NCBI RefSeq assembly: GCF_000949475.1
Contig: NZ_JRHC01000005.1
Location: 434,001-498,000, forward strand
DNA length: 64,000 nucleotides
Direction: 5' to 3'
Origin: Draconibacterium sediminis
GTDB taxonomy: Bacteria; Bacteroidota; Bacteroidia; Bacteroidales; Prolixibacteraceae
Shown one piece after another: positions 8,836 to 17,825 of this stretch. The translations under genes were made by a program, and so were the position numbers. A model generated the notes under the pieces. The model was not told the origin of the DNA. It saw only the letters and a list, made by a program, of their open reading frames with translations, and searched no databases. The stretch's first letter is position 1; every line of letters starts with the position of its first letter.

Positions 8836-10254
8836 TTATACTGTTAAAGTTTTCTCCTTTTTAACCGATGCAACAATAACATAAACCAATAGCGAACCTG
8901 CAATTCCAAAAATATTGGCATCCAGTTCAAACGGAAGCTCTATTCCCGACAGGATGAGGAACAACGTTAACGAACCTCCGGTAAGCATGGATAACAGCGC
9001 TGCAACTTTATTCGGATTTCTGGAAAATAAGGCTGCCAGCACCGGAATAATCATTCCCGAAACCATAAACGAGTAGGAGTGGAGCATTAAATCCAGAACG
9101 CTGGTCATTTTTAAGGCCAGTAACAATGCTATTGAGCCAATTATCAAAGTCAGTAACTGCGAAAGAAGCAAACTTCTTCTTCCGTTGTGCAGCCGGAATA
9201 CATCGGTTAACAAGTTGCCTGATGCAGCCATTAAACAGCTGTCGGCAGTTGACATGATGGCCGAAAAGTAAGCCGATAAAACAATACCCAGGAATCCAAC
9301 CGGAAGTATGGTTTTTAGCAATACCGGAAGTCCCATTTCAGCATCGAGGTTGGCAGCGTTGTAGCCCGGTAGTAGTTGGTTTTCCATTGCCACACGTGCA
9401 AACATGCCTAAAACCACACCAATAAATGCCATTAAAGGGTATTCAAACAGCCCGGCAATAAACCAGCCGCGTTGTGCCGATTGTGTATTTTTTGCCGCGT
9501 AAATCCGCTGATAAAGTGTCATTCCGATAAACCAGATCGGAATAATGGTAAACATCCAGTTAACAATTTGCTGCCAGCTTACCGAACGAAGCGATAAAAA
9601 CTAAGCCGGTAATGTTGCCGAAATAGCTTCGTAGCCTCCAATACTGGTATAGGCAAATGGCAGACCAACAAAAATAAGCCCGGCCATAAGAATGATCCAT
9701 TGAACGGTGTCGGTGTAAATAACCGCTTTTAAACCACCCAGCACGGTGTATACAATGGCAATCGTACCCATAATCAGCAGCGCCTTATCAATGCTAAGCC
9801 CGTCGAACGTTGAGGATGCGAGTTTGGCTCCTGCCAGAATTTGCGAACTGGTAAAGCCGAGGTATCCGATGGCCGATATCAGCCCGGCAATGAGGGCTAC
9901 TCGTTTGTCGAAAACGTACTCAAGATACTGAGGAAAAGATAAAAATCCTTTTCGGCGTGCCAACCCCGAAACTTTTGGAATGAGAAGAACACCGCTAAGC
10001 CAGGCTCCCAATAGGCCGGTAAACAAAAGCCAGCTACCAGATAATCCCATGGTAAAACCCAATCCACCCAAACCGATGGAAAAACCTCCGCCTACATCAG
10101 TAGCTACCACCGATAACCCGATGTGAATACTACTGAGTTTACGTCCACCAACAAAATAATCGTCTGTATTTTTATTTTTGCGCAGAAAATAAACGCCTAC
10201 GCCAAGCATCGCCAACAGGTATACGCAAAAAATAGAGAGATCAATCCACCCCAT
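8836..10254 (-). pseudogene. sodium:solute symporter (SSS family) interrupted by an in-frame TAG
   Basis: Two open pieces are separated by one amber codon at 9601-9603. The piece 10254-9604 contains the N-terminal helices, including DDYFVGGRKLSSIHIGLS and the Na+-site region. The piece 9600-8836 continues in the same frame with FLSLRSVSWQQIVNW and then the conserved IPIWFIGMTLYQRIYAAKN. There is no shift and no missing sequence, so one base change restores a normal symporter of about 472 residues. The remaining sequence is not visibly decayed. The gene is coupled to the winged-helix gene (1-base overlap at 10254) in the abl operon, which suggests uptake of a compatible solute or its precursor. 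The stop could be a recent mutation, a sequence error or a suppressed codon. Confidence 0.85.
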
Positions 10255-10478
10255 TATTTAATATCAACATTAAGCTTGAGGTATGAAGATTGGTCAATAC
10301 GTTTCACAAGACCTTTATTAAGTAAGGAAGAAATTAACTCCTGGCCTCTTCTGGCCGACAGTTTAAGGTCTTTAATGATGTCGCCATAAACGTATTTTTC
10401 TTTTTCGTTTAATAATATTAAAATGTCTTTTTCAAATTGATTACTGATTTTCTGAATGTCAATTGTTTCTTTACTCAT
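10254..10478 (-). CDS. small winged-helix DNA-binding-like protein
   Basis: The 74-residue protein has the pattern of a winged helix-turn-helix: a helix ILILLNEKEKY, then DIIKDLKLSARRGQELISSL as the turn and recognition helices, followed by a short wing GLVKRIDQSSYLKL. It resembles the MarR/DprA-C-terminal type of small HTH modules rather than a full regulator. It sits between the four-cysteine protein and the symporter, and its stop overlaps the symporter start by 1 base. A local regulator of the abl operon is plausible by position only. Confidence 0.6.
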   Translation of the reverse strand: MSKETIDIQKISNQFEKDILILLNEKEKYVYGDIIKDLKLSARRGQELISSLLNKGLVKRIDQSSYLKLNVDIK

Positions 10479-10490
10479 ATATTTTTTCGC

Positions 10491-10673
10491 TCATTTTTGG
10501 TTCTGATGTTCCTTTTCCGTCAATTCGTTGAATCTGCTACAGTTTTTCCAGCCTTTCATTCCTCGGTTACAAAACACGTTTCTAAAAAGTAGCAAAGGCA
10601 TATCCTTTGATTTCTCCTCTCCTTTATAAAGAGGGCAGGTTTTTGCAAAATGACATCGGTATCCCAGGTTCAT
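10491..10673 (-). CDS. small four-cysteine protein in the abl operon
   Basis: The 60-residue protein has cysteines at 7, 13, 35 and 45 (C-x5-CP-x-Y, later C-x9-C with RF following). That spacing suggests a bound metal ion or iron-sulfur cluster, but it matches no family I can name with certainty. It starts 1 base after the ablB stop and ends 12 bases before the winged-helix gene, so it belongs to the operon. Coding is supported by the tight packing on both sides and the ordered cysteines. It could support the iron-sulfur enzyme AblA or act as a regulatory partner; both are guesses. Confidence 0.6.
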   Translation of the reverse strand: MNLGYRCHFAKTCPLYKGEEKSKDMPLLLFRNVFCNRGMKGWKNCSRFNELTEKEHQNQK

Positions 10674-10674
10674 A

Positions 10675-11514
10675 TCAGATATGTTTATATAAAATGTTTA
10701 AACTTTCAATCTTTCCGGCAATGTTCGTATTCTTTATTAAAGTTCCCGAATAACAATAATCCATCTTCAGGAAAGTTTTTGTCATTCCTATCGAATTTAA
10801 CCGGGCCATCGTATACAAGGTTGTAATTCCCTGTTCTTTCATCGATTTTTCAAGTGCGTTTAATAACAGCACCGACAGATTTTTACCGCGCTGGTCGGGT
10901 AGGGTGGCAAAGTCGGTCATTTCTGCATTTTTGCCTTCTTTGTCAATCTCGGCCGATGCCAGAGCTACCAGTTTCCCATTCGATTCGGCTCCGAAATATT
11001 GTGTTCCATCCTGAAATGTTTTAAGCACATAACCCGGATTATAGATCGGAAACGGATAAGTTACAAAAACTTCGCGATATATGTCGGTTATTTGCTCATA
11101 GTCTTCTTTTTCCAGCTTGCGCACCGTTACATTCGAATAGTCGGTACCGTTGGGCGTAATCGAATCCTGCACCTTTAGCATTTGGCTAAGGTTGTTCAGT
11201 TTTTCCGTTTCAATATCTAAAAGCCGGTCGGAATTCAGAAACTTCGAAACAAAAAACGCAGCTTCATTGTCGTTGTAAAACGCCGGTATTTGTGCCTCGG
11301 ATAGAAAACCGTTGGATAGAAATACCGGGGCGGCGTGCACCGGTATTTTACAAACTATTTTACTGTACTTGTTTTCTCTTGCCAGCGTATTTATTTCTTC
11401 AACAATTTCCGACGGACAATCCGTGCTACCCAATTTCATCAGGTAGACACGGTCGTTTAACTGCCCGTGTTGAATTATGCTTCCGTTGCCTAATTTTTCA
11501 ATTTTATCCTGCAT
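10675..11514 (-). CDS. ablB: beta-lysine N6-acetyltransferase
   Basis: AblB transfers acetyl from acetyl-CoA to the epsilon amino group of beta-lysine, giving the compatible solute N-epsilon-acetyl-beta-lysine. The C-terminal half is a GNAT domain (region [20 protein letters not shown], then [21 protein letters not shown] with the acetyl-CoA loop, and [16 protein letters not shown]). The N-terminal half is the AblB-specific part. The length of 279 residues is typical. It overlaps ablA by 11 bases, the standard arrangement of this pathway in methanogens and several bacteria. The assignment rests on both the domain and the neighbour. Confidence 0.92.
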   Translation of the reverse strand: MQDKIEKLGNGSIIQHGQLNDRVYLMKLGSTDCPSEIVEEINTLARENKYSKIVCKIPVHAAPVFLSNGFLSEAQIPAFYNDNEAAFFVSKFLNSDRLLDIETEKLNNLSQMLKVQDSITPNGTDYSNVTVRKLEKEDYEQITDIYREVFVTYPFPIYNPGYVLKTFQDGTQYFGAESNGKLVALASAEIDKEGKNAEMTDFATLPDQRGKNLSVLLLNALEKSMKEQGITTLYTMARLNSIGMTKTFLKMDYCYSGTLIKNTNIAGKIESLNILYKHI

Positions 11515-12820
11515 CTTCTTCCCTCCTTATCATTCGTTCGTTGTCTTCGGGTATCAACGATATCGCATCGTCGGTATCCGATAATAATTTTTCAATTCCA
11601 ATTGCGTCTTCTTCTGCTCCCTCTTCAATTTTTAAGTCGAGGTTACAATTTTCACAGTTTCGGTCGCACAATTTTGCTTCGTACGAGTCGGGTTCTTTAT
11701 AGGTTGTTATTACTCCTTCGTAGTTTCGCAACACTACTTTGTTGGTCGACCATGAAATAATATAATTTGGCATTACCGGAATTTTACCTCCACCGCCGGG
11801 GGCATCAACCACATAAGTTGGGCGGGCAAAACCGCTGGTGTGCCCGATAAGGCTTTCCATAATTTCGATACCCTTACCAATTGGTGTTCTGAAATGGGAC
11901 AATCCTTCAGAAAGATCGCACTGGTAGAGGTAATAAGGTCGTACCCGGTTTTCCACCAACTTGTGGAGCAGCGATTTCATAATCCGTGGACAGTCGTTTA
12001 CATCGGCCAACAGAACCGATTGGTTTCCCAACGGAAATCCGCCGTCGGCCAGTTTTGCCAATGCTTCTTTTGATGAAGCCGTAATTTCTTTCGGATGATT
12101 AAAGTGCGTATTAATCCAAAGTGGCTGGTATTTCTTTAAAATCGAAACCAGTTTATCGGTAATCCGGTAAGGAAGTACCACCGGCATTCGTGTACCAATT
12201 CTTACGATCTCAACATGTGGTATTTTGGTGATTTCCGATAAAAGCCAGTCAATTTTTTCATCAGGCAACATAAAAGGGTCGCCACCCGATAACAGAACAT
12301 CGCGTACGTGCGGGTTGCCGGCAATATAATCGAGCCCCTTTTGCAATTGTTCTTTTGATGGCACATAGTCGATATCGCCAACTTTACGTTTACGCGTACA
12401 GTGGCGGCAATACATGGAGCAAATATTACTTACATGAAATAACACGCGGTCGGGATAACGGTGTGTAATCCCTTCAACCGGGCTGTCGCTGTCTTCCGAC
12501 AGCGGGTCTTCCAGCTCTGATTTTAAAGTAATAAGTTCTTCAACCTGGCCAAACGACTGTTTAAAAACCGGATCGTTTTTGAAATCTTTCTTGTTAATTA
12601 GCGAAAGGTAATAAGGCGTTATCGACAAGGGGAATTTGTCGAATGTTTCTTTTAGATTTTCCCGTTCATTCTCATCAAATTTAACGCCTAATAGTTCTTC
12701 AAACTTTTCCAGTGTTTTTATGGAGTGCCGTAGCTGCCACCTCCAGTCTTTCCACTTCGAAAGTTGCGCTTCTGTCTCAATTTTGTGTGCAATTGTCTGC
12801 TGTCTGTTATTATAAATCAT
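11504..12820 (-). CDS. ablA: lysine 2,3-aminomutase
   Basis: This radical SAM enzyme converts L-lysine to L-beta-lysine, the first step of N-epsilon-acetyl-beta-lysine synthesis. The cluster motif C-x3-C-x2-C is in [13 protein letters not shown] (Cys 134, 138 and 141 from the chosen start). The pyridoxal-phosphate Lys lies in [10 protein letters not shown] further conserved segment is [12 protein letters not shown]. The extra C-terminal cysteines ([12 protein letters not shown]) are the zinc-binding region of KamA proteins. ATG at 12820 is preferred; an in-frame TTG at 12838 adds six residues. ablB follows with an overlap, so the product is an osmolyte precursor rather than a lysine degradation intermediate. 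Expression under salt stress is expected from other species. Confidence 0.95.
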   Translation of the reverse strand: MIYNNRQQTIAHKIETEAQLSKWKDWRWQLRHSIKTLEKFEELLGVKFDENERENLKETFDKFPLSITPYYLSLINKKDFKNDPVFKQSFGQVEELITLKSELEDPLSEDSDSPVEGITHRYPDRVLFHVSNICSMYCRHCTRKRKVGDIDYVPSKEQLQKGLDYIAGNPHVRDVLLSGGDPFMLPDEKIDWLLSEITKIPHVEIVRIGTRMPVVLPYRITDKLVSILKKYQPLWINTHFNHPKEITASSKEALAKLADGGFPLGNQSVLLADVNDCPRIMKSLLHKLVENRVRPYYLYQCDLSEGLSHFRTPIGKGIEIMESLIGHTSGFARPTYVVDAPGGGGKIPVMPNYIISWSTNKVVLRNYEGVITTYKEPDSYEAKLCDRNCENCNLDLKIEEGAEEDAIGIEKLLSDTDDAISLIPEDNERMIRREEDAG

Positions 12821-12899
12821 ACATATTTTTTTACTCAAAAGTTGTTTTTGAGTATGTTATGAACTAAAGAGATAAATCGATTACTATCAGCGAGTTGTG

Positions 12900-13277
12900 T
12901 TAGTTAGGAACAAACATCAGCCTAATGTTGCGGATGTCGTTCTCAACAATTACTTTCTCTGCTGCACTTAAGTTGGGTTCGGGTACGATGATGTGAAGTT
13001 TTCCGTGTCTTTCCTTTGTGAAATGCGCGAAAAAATTCCATTTTTCTGTATCAATATTATTGGTTAACTGAATTTCGTAAATGTTGGTTTCACCGTTTTT
13101 TTCGGTGGTTATAATATCAGGAATAAAACCATTATCCTCCGTTTGCGTTGTAATAGGAGAAGAAGGAATATAGTTTTTTAGTAACCCGGTTTGTAACGAC
13201 ATCTCGTATGCCTGTTCTTCCAACTGGGGAACAATTGACTTTGCTACCTGCTTTTTTGTTAAAGAAGTTATATTCAT
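12900..13277 (-). CDS. hypothetical protein with a nuclease-fold-like core
   Basis: The 125-residue protein is not assigned to a family. Its centre reads FIPDIITTEKNGETNIYEIQLT, then HIIVPEPN near the end. The order Pro-Asp, a strand, Glu-x-Gln and a later strand followed by a helix resembles the PD-(D/E)xK restriction-like fold, with Gln in place of the usual Lys. It could be an inactive or variant member. It is divergent from the trehalose gene and lies just upstream of ablA on the same strand with a 79-base gap. The fold idea is weak and rests on pattern only. Confidence 0.6.
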   Translation of the reverse strand: MNITSLTKKQVAKSIVPQLEEQAYEMSLQTGLLKNYIPSSPITTQTEDNGFIPDIITTEKNGETNIYEIQLTNNIDTEKWNFFAHFTKERHGKLHIIVPEPNLSAAEKVIVENDIRNIRLMFVPN

Positions 13278-13344
13278 ATTTGAAAATAGTTTCTATGCGA
13301 ACAAAAATACAAAAAAAAGCGGGCATGCAAATTCATGTAGCTTT

Positions 13345-13370
13345 TAAATTCATTGTTAATAATGAATTTA
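13345..13370. promoter_or_regulatory. perfect inverted repeat, possible operator
   Basis: TAAATTCATT (13345-13354) and AATGAATTTA (13361-13370) form a perfect 10-bp dyad with a 6-base centre. It lies between divergent genes and 34 bases before the -7 box of the trehalose synthase gene, a position suited to an activator or repressor. A hairpin in RNA is also possible, but there is no T tract. Confidence 0.45.
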
Positions 13371-13403
13371 CATAAGTGGAATGCAACTTTCTGCAGATAA
13401 TAA

Positions 13404-13411
13404 TATATTTG
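13404..13411 (+). promoter_or_regulatory. -7 box of the trehalose operon
   Basis: TATATTTG matches TAnnTTTG and lies 36 bases before the ATG at 13447. The -33 box is weak, which would fit a regulated promoter. Confidence 0.5.
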
Positions 13412-13446
13412 TAAATTAGAAAAAATTTCTATAGAAACAATACACT

Positions 13447-15651
13447 ATGAGTAGATTAATAATTGCCTCAAACAGGTTACCTGTAATGATAAACAGAAGT
13501 GCAGATGGAATGACTATAACTCCCAGTGCCGGAGGTTTAGCTACAGGTTTGAAATCATATCACAAAGACAGCAACAGCGTTTGGATAGGCTGGCCGGGTG
13601 TGATGCCCGAAACAAAAAAGGAAGAAAAGGAAGTTATCGGTTTGCTGGAAACCGAACAATGCCTGCCTGTGTTTTTAAACGAAGAATTAATTACGAATTA
13701 CTACGATGGGTTTAGCAATGCAACGCTTTGGCCCTTGTTTCACTACTTTGCCGAGTTTACTGAGTTTAACGAATCGTATTGGGAGTCGTACAGCAAAGTG
13801 AACGAAATGTTCGCCGATGCGATTATCGAAAATGCAGAAGAAGGTGACGTGGTTTGGGTACACGATTATCAATTGTTGCTTTTGCCCAACATCCTTCGCG
13901 AAAGACGCCCCGATTTAACCATCGGATTCTTTTTGCATATACCTTTTCCATCATACGAGTTAATACGTATACTTCCATGGCGCGAGCAAATTGTAAATGG
14001 ACTGCTGGGAGCTGATCTGATTGGTTTTCACACCTACGATTATGCCCGACACTTTATTAGTTCGGTGAAACGTTTGTTAGGACACGATGTTGATTTTAAC
14101 CAGATAAAACTGGAAAACCGTCAGGTGATGATCGATGTATTTCCGATGGGTATTGATTACGAGAAGTTCGAATCGCATGCGCTTGAGATACAAAGCAAAC
14201 CTATTCAGGATCGTTCGAAAGAACACCAGGACATTGACCGGTTCCTGTTAAGTATGCCAAACCGTAAATTGATTCTTTCTATCGACCGTTTGGATTATAC
14301 CAAAGGTATTCCGCAGCGTTTAAATGCTTTCCGCGAGTTTTTAATGAAACATCCTGATTATCGCGAAAGAGTTTCGTTGATTATGCTTACCGTTCCGTCG
14401 CGAACGGATGTGGAGCAGTACCAAAATCTGAAAAACGAGATTGATGTGTTGGTGGGGAATATTAACGGTGAATTTGGAACGCTGAACTGGAACCCTGTAA
14501 TTTATTTCTATCGCTCGGTTCCGTTCAATAACCTGATTGAGTTATACAGCTCGGCCGATGTGGCTTTACTAACACCGCTCAGAGACGGTATGAACCTGGT
14601 GGCCAAAGAGTATATTGCGTCAAAAGTCAACAAAAAAGGTGTTCTTATTTTGAGTGAAATGGCTGGTGCATCGAAAGAGCTTGGAGAAGCCATTTCGGTG
14701 AACCCGAATAATATTCCCGATACGGCCGATGCAATTTACAGGGCACTTACCAAACCCGACAAAGAAATGGAGAAAGCCATAACGGCCATGCAACAGCGAA
14801 TAAAACGTTACGATATTCATAAGTGGGCTTCGGAGTTTATGAAAGCATTAAATAAAACGATTGAAAAACGCTCGGAGCATCATGCACGAAAAATTACAGC
14901 CCAGTTAAAGAATAAGATCTTCACGGATTACAATGATAAGCAGTCGAAAGTTTTGTTCCTGGATTACGATGGAACTTTGCAACGTTTTTTTGCAAATCCG
15001 CAAGCGGCTAAACCCGATGAGGACTTGTATAAGTTGCTCGATAAACTGGCAGCTGAAAAGAATACAACGCTGACATTGGTAAGCGGGCGCGACAGAGAGA
15101 CTTTTGACCGCTGGTTTGGAAAAAGAAAATACAATTTAATTGCCGAGCACGGAGCCTGGTTAAAAGAAAAAGGCAAAGGTTGGGTTGAACGTAAACCTGT
15201 TCATACCGAGTGGAAAGAGAGTATTTTGCCGGTGCTTGAATCGTATGTCGATCGTACTCCGGGAAGTTTAATCGAAGAGAAAACCTACTCGCTGGTTTGG
15301 CACTACCGTAAAGCAGATATTGAATTAGGCGTGTTGCGTGCGCTCGAATTGGTGCACGATATTTCAAACCTGATCTTTAACCAGGATTTGGAAATACTGG
15401 AAGGGAAAAAGGTAGTAGAGGTAAAAGTTTCGGGAATAAATAAGGGAACGGCTGCAACCGACTTTTTACATGCTAATCCTGCTGATTTTGTGTTGGCAAT
15501 GGGCGACGACTGGACCGATGAATTCTTGTTCAAAGAGTTACCCGAAGAGGCACATACCATTAAAGTAGGTACTGAAAATTCGGCCGCAAAATATTTCGTA
15601 AACAACTACAAGGAGGTACGAAGTTTTTTGAATGAGCTTGTAAAATCATAG
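13447..15651 (+). CDS. bifunctional trehalose-6-phosphate synthase/phosphatase
   Basis: The protein makes trehalose from UDP-glucose and glucose-6-phosphate and removes the phosphate, both in one chain. Residues about 1-470 are a GT20 synthase (SNRLPVM at 8-14, the GGLATGL loop near 30, VWVHDYQLLLLP, FFLHIPFPS, LDYTKGIPQRL, and LRDGMNLVAKEY near 380). Residues about 500-734 are a HAD-type trehalose phosphatase (LFLDYDGTL with the nucleophile Asp, LVSGRDRETF, and MGDDWTDEFLF as the last metal-binding motif). The fusion order OtsA-OtsB is that of eukaryotic TPS and many Bacteroidetes. It starts a two-gene operon with the GH15 gene and stands beside the ablAB osmolyte genes. Confidence 0.95.
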   Translation: MSRLIIASNRLPVMINRSADGMTITPSAGGLATGLKSYHKDSNSVWIGWPGVMPETKKEEKEVIGLLETEQCLPVFLNEELITNYYDGFSNATLWPLFHYFAEFTEFNESYWESYSKVNEMFADAIIENAEEGDVVWVHDYQLLLLPNILRERRPDLTIGFFLHIPFPSYELIRILPWREQIVNGLLGADLIGFHTYDYARHFISSVKRLLGHDVDFNQIKLENRQVMIDVFPMGIDYEKFESHALEIQSKPIQDRSKEHQDIDRFLLSMPNRKLILSIDRLDYTKGIPQRLNAFREFLMKHPDYRERVSLIMLTVPSRTDVEQYQNLKNEIDVLVGNINGEFGTLNWNPVIYFYRSVPFNNLIELYSSADVALLTPLRDGMNLVAKEYIASKVNKKGVLILSEMAGASKELGEAISVNPNNIPDTADAIYRALTKPDKEMEKAITAMQQRIKRYDIHKWASEFMKALNKTIEKRSEHHARKITAQLKNKIFTDYNDKQSKVLFLDYDGTLQRFFANPQAAKPDEDLYKLLDKLAAEKNTTLTLVSGRDRETFDRWFGKRKYNLIAEHGAWLKEKGKGWVERKPVHTEWKESILPVLESYVDRTPGSLIEEKTYSLVWHYRKADIELGVLRALELVHDISNLIFNQDLEILEGKKVVEVKVSGINKGTAATDFLHANPADFVLAMGDDWTDEFLFKELPEEAHTIKVGTENSAAKYFVNNYKEVRSFLNELVKS

Positions 15652-15715
15652 TTAAAAGTAGCTTCGTTTATAAGCTTTCTGTTAATACTAATTCAAAAAT
15701 CATTAGGTTGCGGCC

Positions 15716-17521
15716 ATGGATAATTTGAACTACTCGATAATCGGAAATTGCAAAAGTGCTGCATTAATTTCCGACAAGGGATCGATTGACTGGTGTTGTT
15801 TGCCCGATTTTAATTCGTCGTCGGTGTTTGCAAAAATACTCGACGAAAAGAAAGGTGGGAGCATGGAGTTCCTGGTAGACGATAGTTATGAGATTAAACA
15901 AACATACATAAGAACAACAAATATTGTTTCTACATTTTTTCAGAATGAAGATTCGTGTTTTGAGGTTGTTGATTTTATGCCTCGTTACAAAACAAGCGAG
16001 TTCGGGCATTTTACCCCTCCGGATATTATTCGGTATATAAAGTACAAATGGGGGGAACCTAAATTTAGGGTTCGATACAATCCAAAAGTGGAGTACGCCC
16101 GTTTTAATACAACAACGATAGCCGAGGAGGAGTACATCAAGTGTTACACCACCGAAGGAGATTACGACTCGTTGTACCTGTATACCGACCTCGATAAAGA
16201 AGATATTTTGCAGGAAAACGAAATTACCTTAACTGATAATGCGTTTATCCTTATTTCTTACGATCAGAAACTGCTGAATCAAACACTGGAACGGCAATAC
16301 CTTAAACTTCAGAAAACAAAAGTGTACTGGCTGGAATGGGCCAACAAACTAACGTCGTTTAAAAAATACAACAACGAAATTGTTAGAAGCGCGCTTGTTC
16401 TGAAGCTGCTGAGTTACGATAAATCGGGAGCCGTTTTGGCGGCTGCCACAACATCGTTGCCCGAAACAATTGGCGAGGAGCGAAACTGGGATTATCGTTT
16501 TTGCTGGATCCGCGATGCCTCGATGGTAATAAAGGTAATGTCGAGTTTGGGGCATCTGAATACCGTGAAGCGTTTTATGAAGTTCATTATCGATATTATT
16601 CCCGATAAGGATGAGAAGATACAGATCATGTACGGCATAAATCGCGAGAAAGTACTCGAGGAAGAGACTTTGGATCATTTAAGCGGTTATAAAAATTCGT
16701 ACCCGGTTCGTATTGGGAATGCGGCTTACATTCAAAAACAGAATGACATTTACGGAATTCTGATGGATGTTATTTTTCAGCAGTTTACCGAATTTAAGAT
16801 TTCGCTTGAAGACAGTGAGTCGCTCTGGACAATCGTGCGTAGCATCGTAAAAACGGTAGCCAATAACTGGACCAAACCGGATAAAGGAATTTGGGAGATT
16901 CGAACCGATGACCGCCACTTTACCTTCTCGAAGGTACTTTGTTGGGTAGCAATCGACAGGGCAGTAAAAATTGCCCGGTTTATTCACAAAGAAAGATATG
17001 TGGCGGAATGGCAACCACTCGCCGATACCATAAAAGAAGATATTTTCACCAATGCGTGGAACGAAGAAGTTGGCGCATTTACACAGTCGTACGGATCGAA
17101 AGATCTCGATGCTGCCACGCTGCTGATGCAGTCGTACGGTTTTATCGATGGAAAAGACGAACGTTTTGTAAAAACGGTGCTGGCCACCGAAAGGGAGCTT
17201 TGCGAAGATGGATTGATGTACCGGTATAAAAACGAGGATGATTTTGGTTTGCCAAGTTCGTCGTTTACTATTTGTACCTTCTGGCTCATTAATTCGTTGT
17301 ATGCAATTGGTCAGCGAAAAAGAGCAAAGAAATTATTCGATAAACTGCTAACGTACAGCAATCACGTGGGGCTTTTTAGCGAGGATATCGATTTTAAAAC
17401 CAAACGTTTGCTGGGGAACTTTCCTCAGGCCTACTCGCATTTGGCTTTAATCGAAACGGCTATAAACTTCTCGAAAGGGCAGACCACTGAGGATGAGCAG
17501 ATTCTGGACGCGATTCACTGA
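15716..17521 (+). CDS. glycoside hydrolase family 15 protein (glucoamylase/trehalase type)
   Basis: The 601-residue protein fits the GH15 family: an N-terminal beta-sandwich (IGNCKSAALISDKGSIDWCC) and an alpha/alpha-barrel with the catalytic segment RNWDYRFCWIRDAS, plus a late region ending in FPQAYSHLALIETA, where the second acid region and the family end are seen. No signal peptide is present, so it acts in the cytoplasm. Known cytosolic GH15 enzymes split alpha-glucans, and some split trehalose. Placement 64 bases after the trehalose synthase/phosphatase gene makes trehalose turnover an attractive but unproven role. Its TGA stop contributes the first base of a 21-nt repeat array. Confidence 0.9.
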   Translation: MDNLNYSIIGNCKSAALISDKGSIDWCCLPDFNSSSVFAKILDEKKGGSMEFLVDDSYEIKQTYIRTTNIVSTFFQNEDSCFEVVDFMPRYKTSEFGHFTPPDIIRYIKYKWGEPKFRVRYNPKVEYARFNTTTIAEEEYIKCYTTEGDYDSLYLYTDLDKEDILQENEITLTDNAFILISYDQKLLNQTLERQYLKLQKTKVYWLEWANKLTSFKKYNNEIVRSALVLKLLSYDKSGAVLAAATTSLPETIGEERNWDYRFCWIRDASMVIKVMSSLGHLNTVKRFMKFIIDIIPDKDEKIQIMYGINREKVLEEETLDHLSGYKNSYPVRIGNAAYIQKQNDIYGILMDVIFQQFTEFKISLEDSESLWTIVRSIVKTVANNWTKPDKGIWEIRTDDRHFTFSKVLCWVAIDRAVKIARFIHKERYVAEWQPLADTIKEDIFTNAWNEEVGAFTQSYGSKDLDAATLLMQSYGFIDGKDERFVKTVLATERELCEDGLMYRYKNEDDFGLPSSSFTICTFWLINSLYAIGQRKRAKKLFDKLLTYSNHVGLFSEDIDFKTKRLLGNFPQAYSHLALIETAINFSKGQTTEDEQILDAIH

Positions 17522-17772
17522 TTGTTTGACTTGAAATTGCCATTGCTTAAGTTGAAATCGTGATTGCTTCACTTGCAACGGTCGTTGCTTTAGTTGAAAC
17601 TGTCATTGTTTCAGCTAAAGCTGACATTGCTTCAGTTTAAGTGCTTGTTGCTTTGGTCGCAGCGCTCGTTGCTTTAGTTAAAGTGCTTGTTGCTTTAGTT
17701 GAAGCGTTTATTGTTTGAGGTGAAGCTCTTATTGCTTCAGTTGAAATACTTATTGTTTGATTAAACGTTAGA
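17521..17772. repeat. array of twelve 21-nt units
   Basis: Units begin at 17521 and then every 21 bases to 17752 with no insertion or deletion. The consensus is RTTGYTTYAGTTGAA followed by six variable bases. The conserved part is an imperfect dyad (GCTTCA-GT-TGAAGC in the best copies), so each unit could be a binding site or a small RNA hairpin. In the frame of the GH15 gene the units read as Leu-rich heptads but contain TGA and TAG codons, so they are not coding. The array fills the gap between the converging GH15 and MarR genes. It is not CRISPR-like, because conserved and variable parts are too short. Confidence 0.9.
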
Positions 17773-17825
17773 AAACGCTATACCCGGCGATGGGAAATAA
17801 TTGCCACGAAAATTGCCGGTTTGCT

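Noticed and set aside
17519-17760. C-terminal coiled-coil extension of GH15 by stop read-through
   Set aside because: Five stop codons of two kinds occur in that frame before the final TAA, so read-through of all is not credible.
17521-17772. CRISPR array
   Set aside because: The conserved part is about 15 bases and the variable part 6 bases, with no spacer-sized segments and no cas genes nearby.
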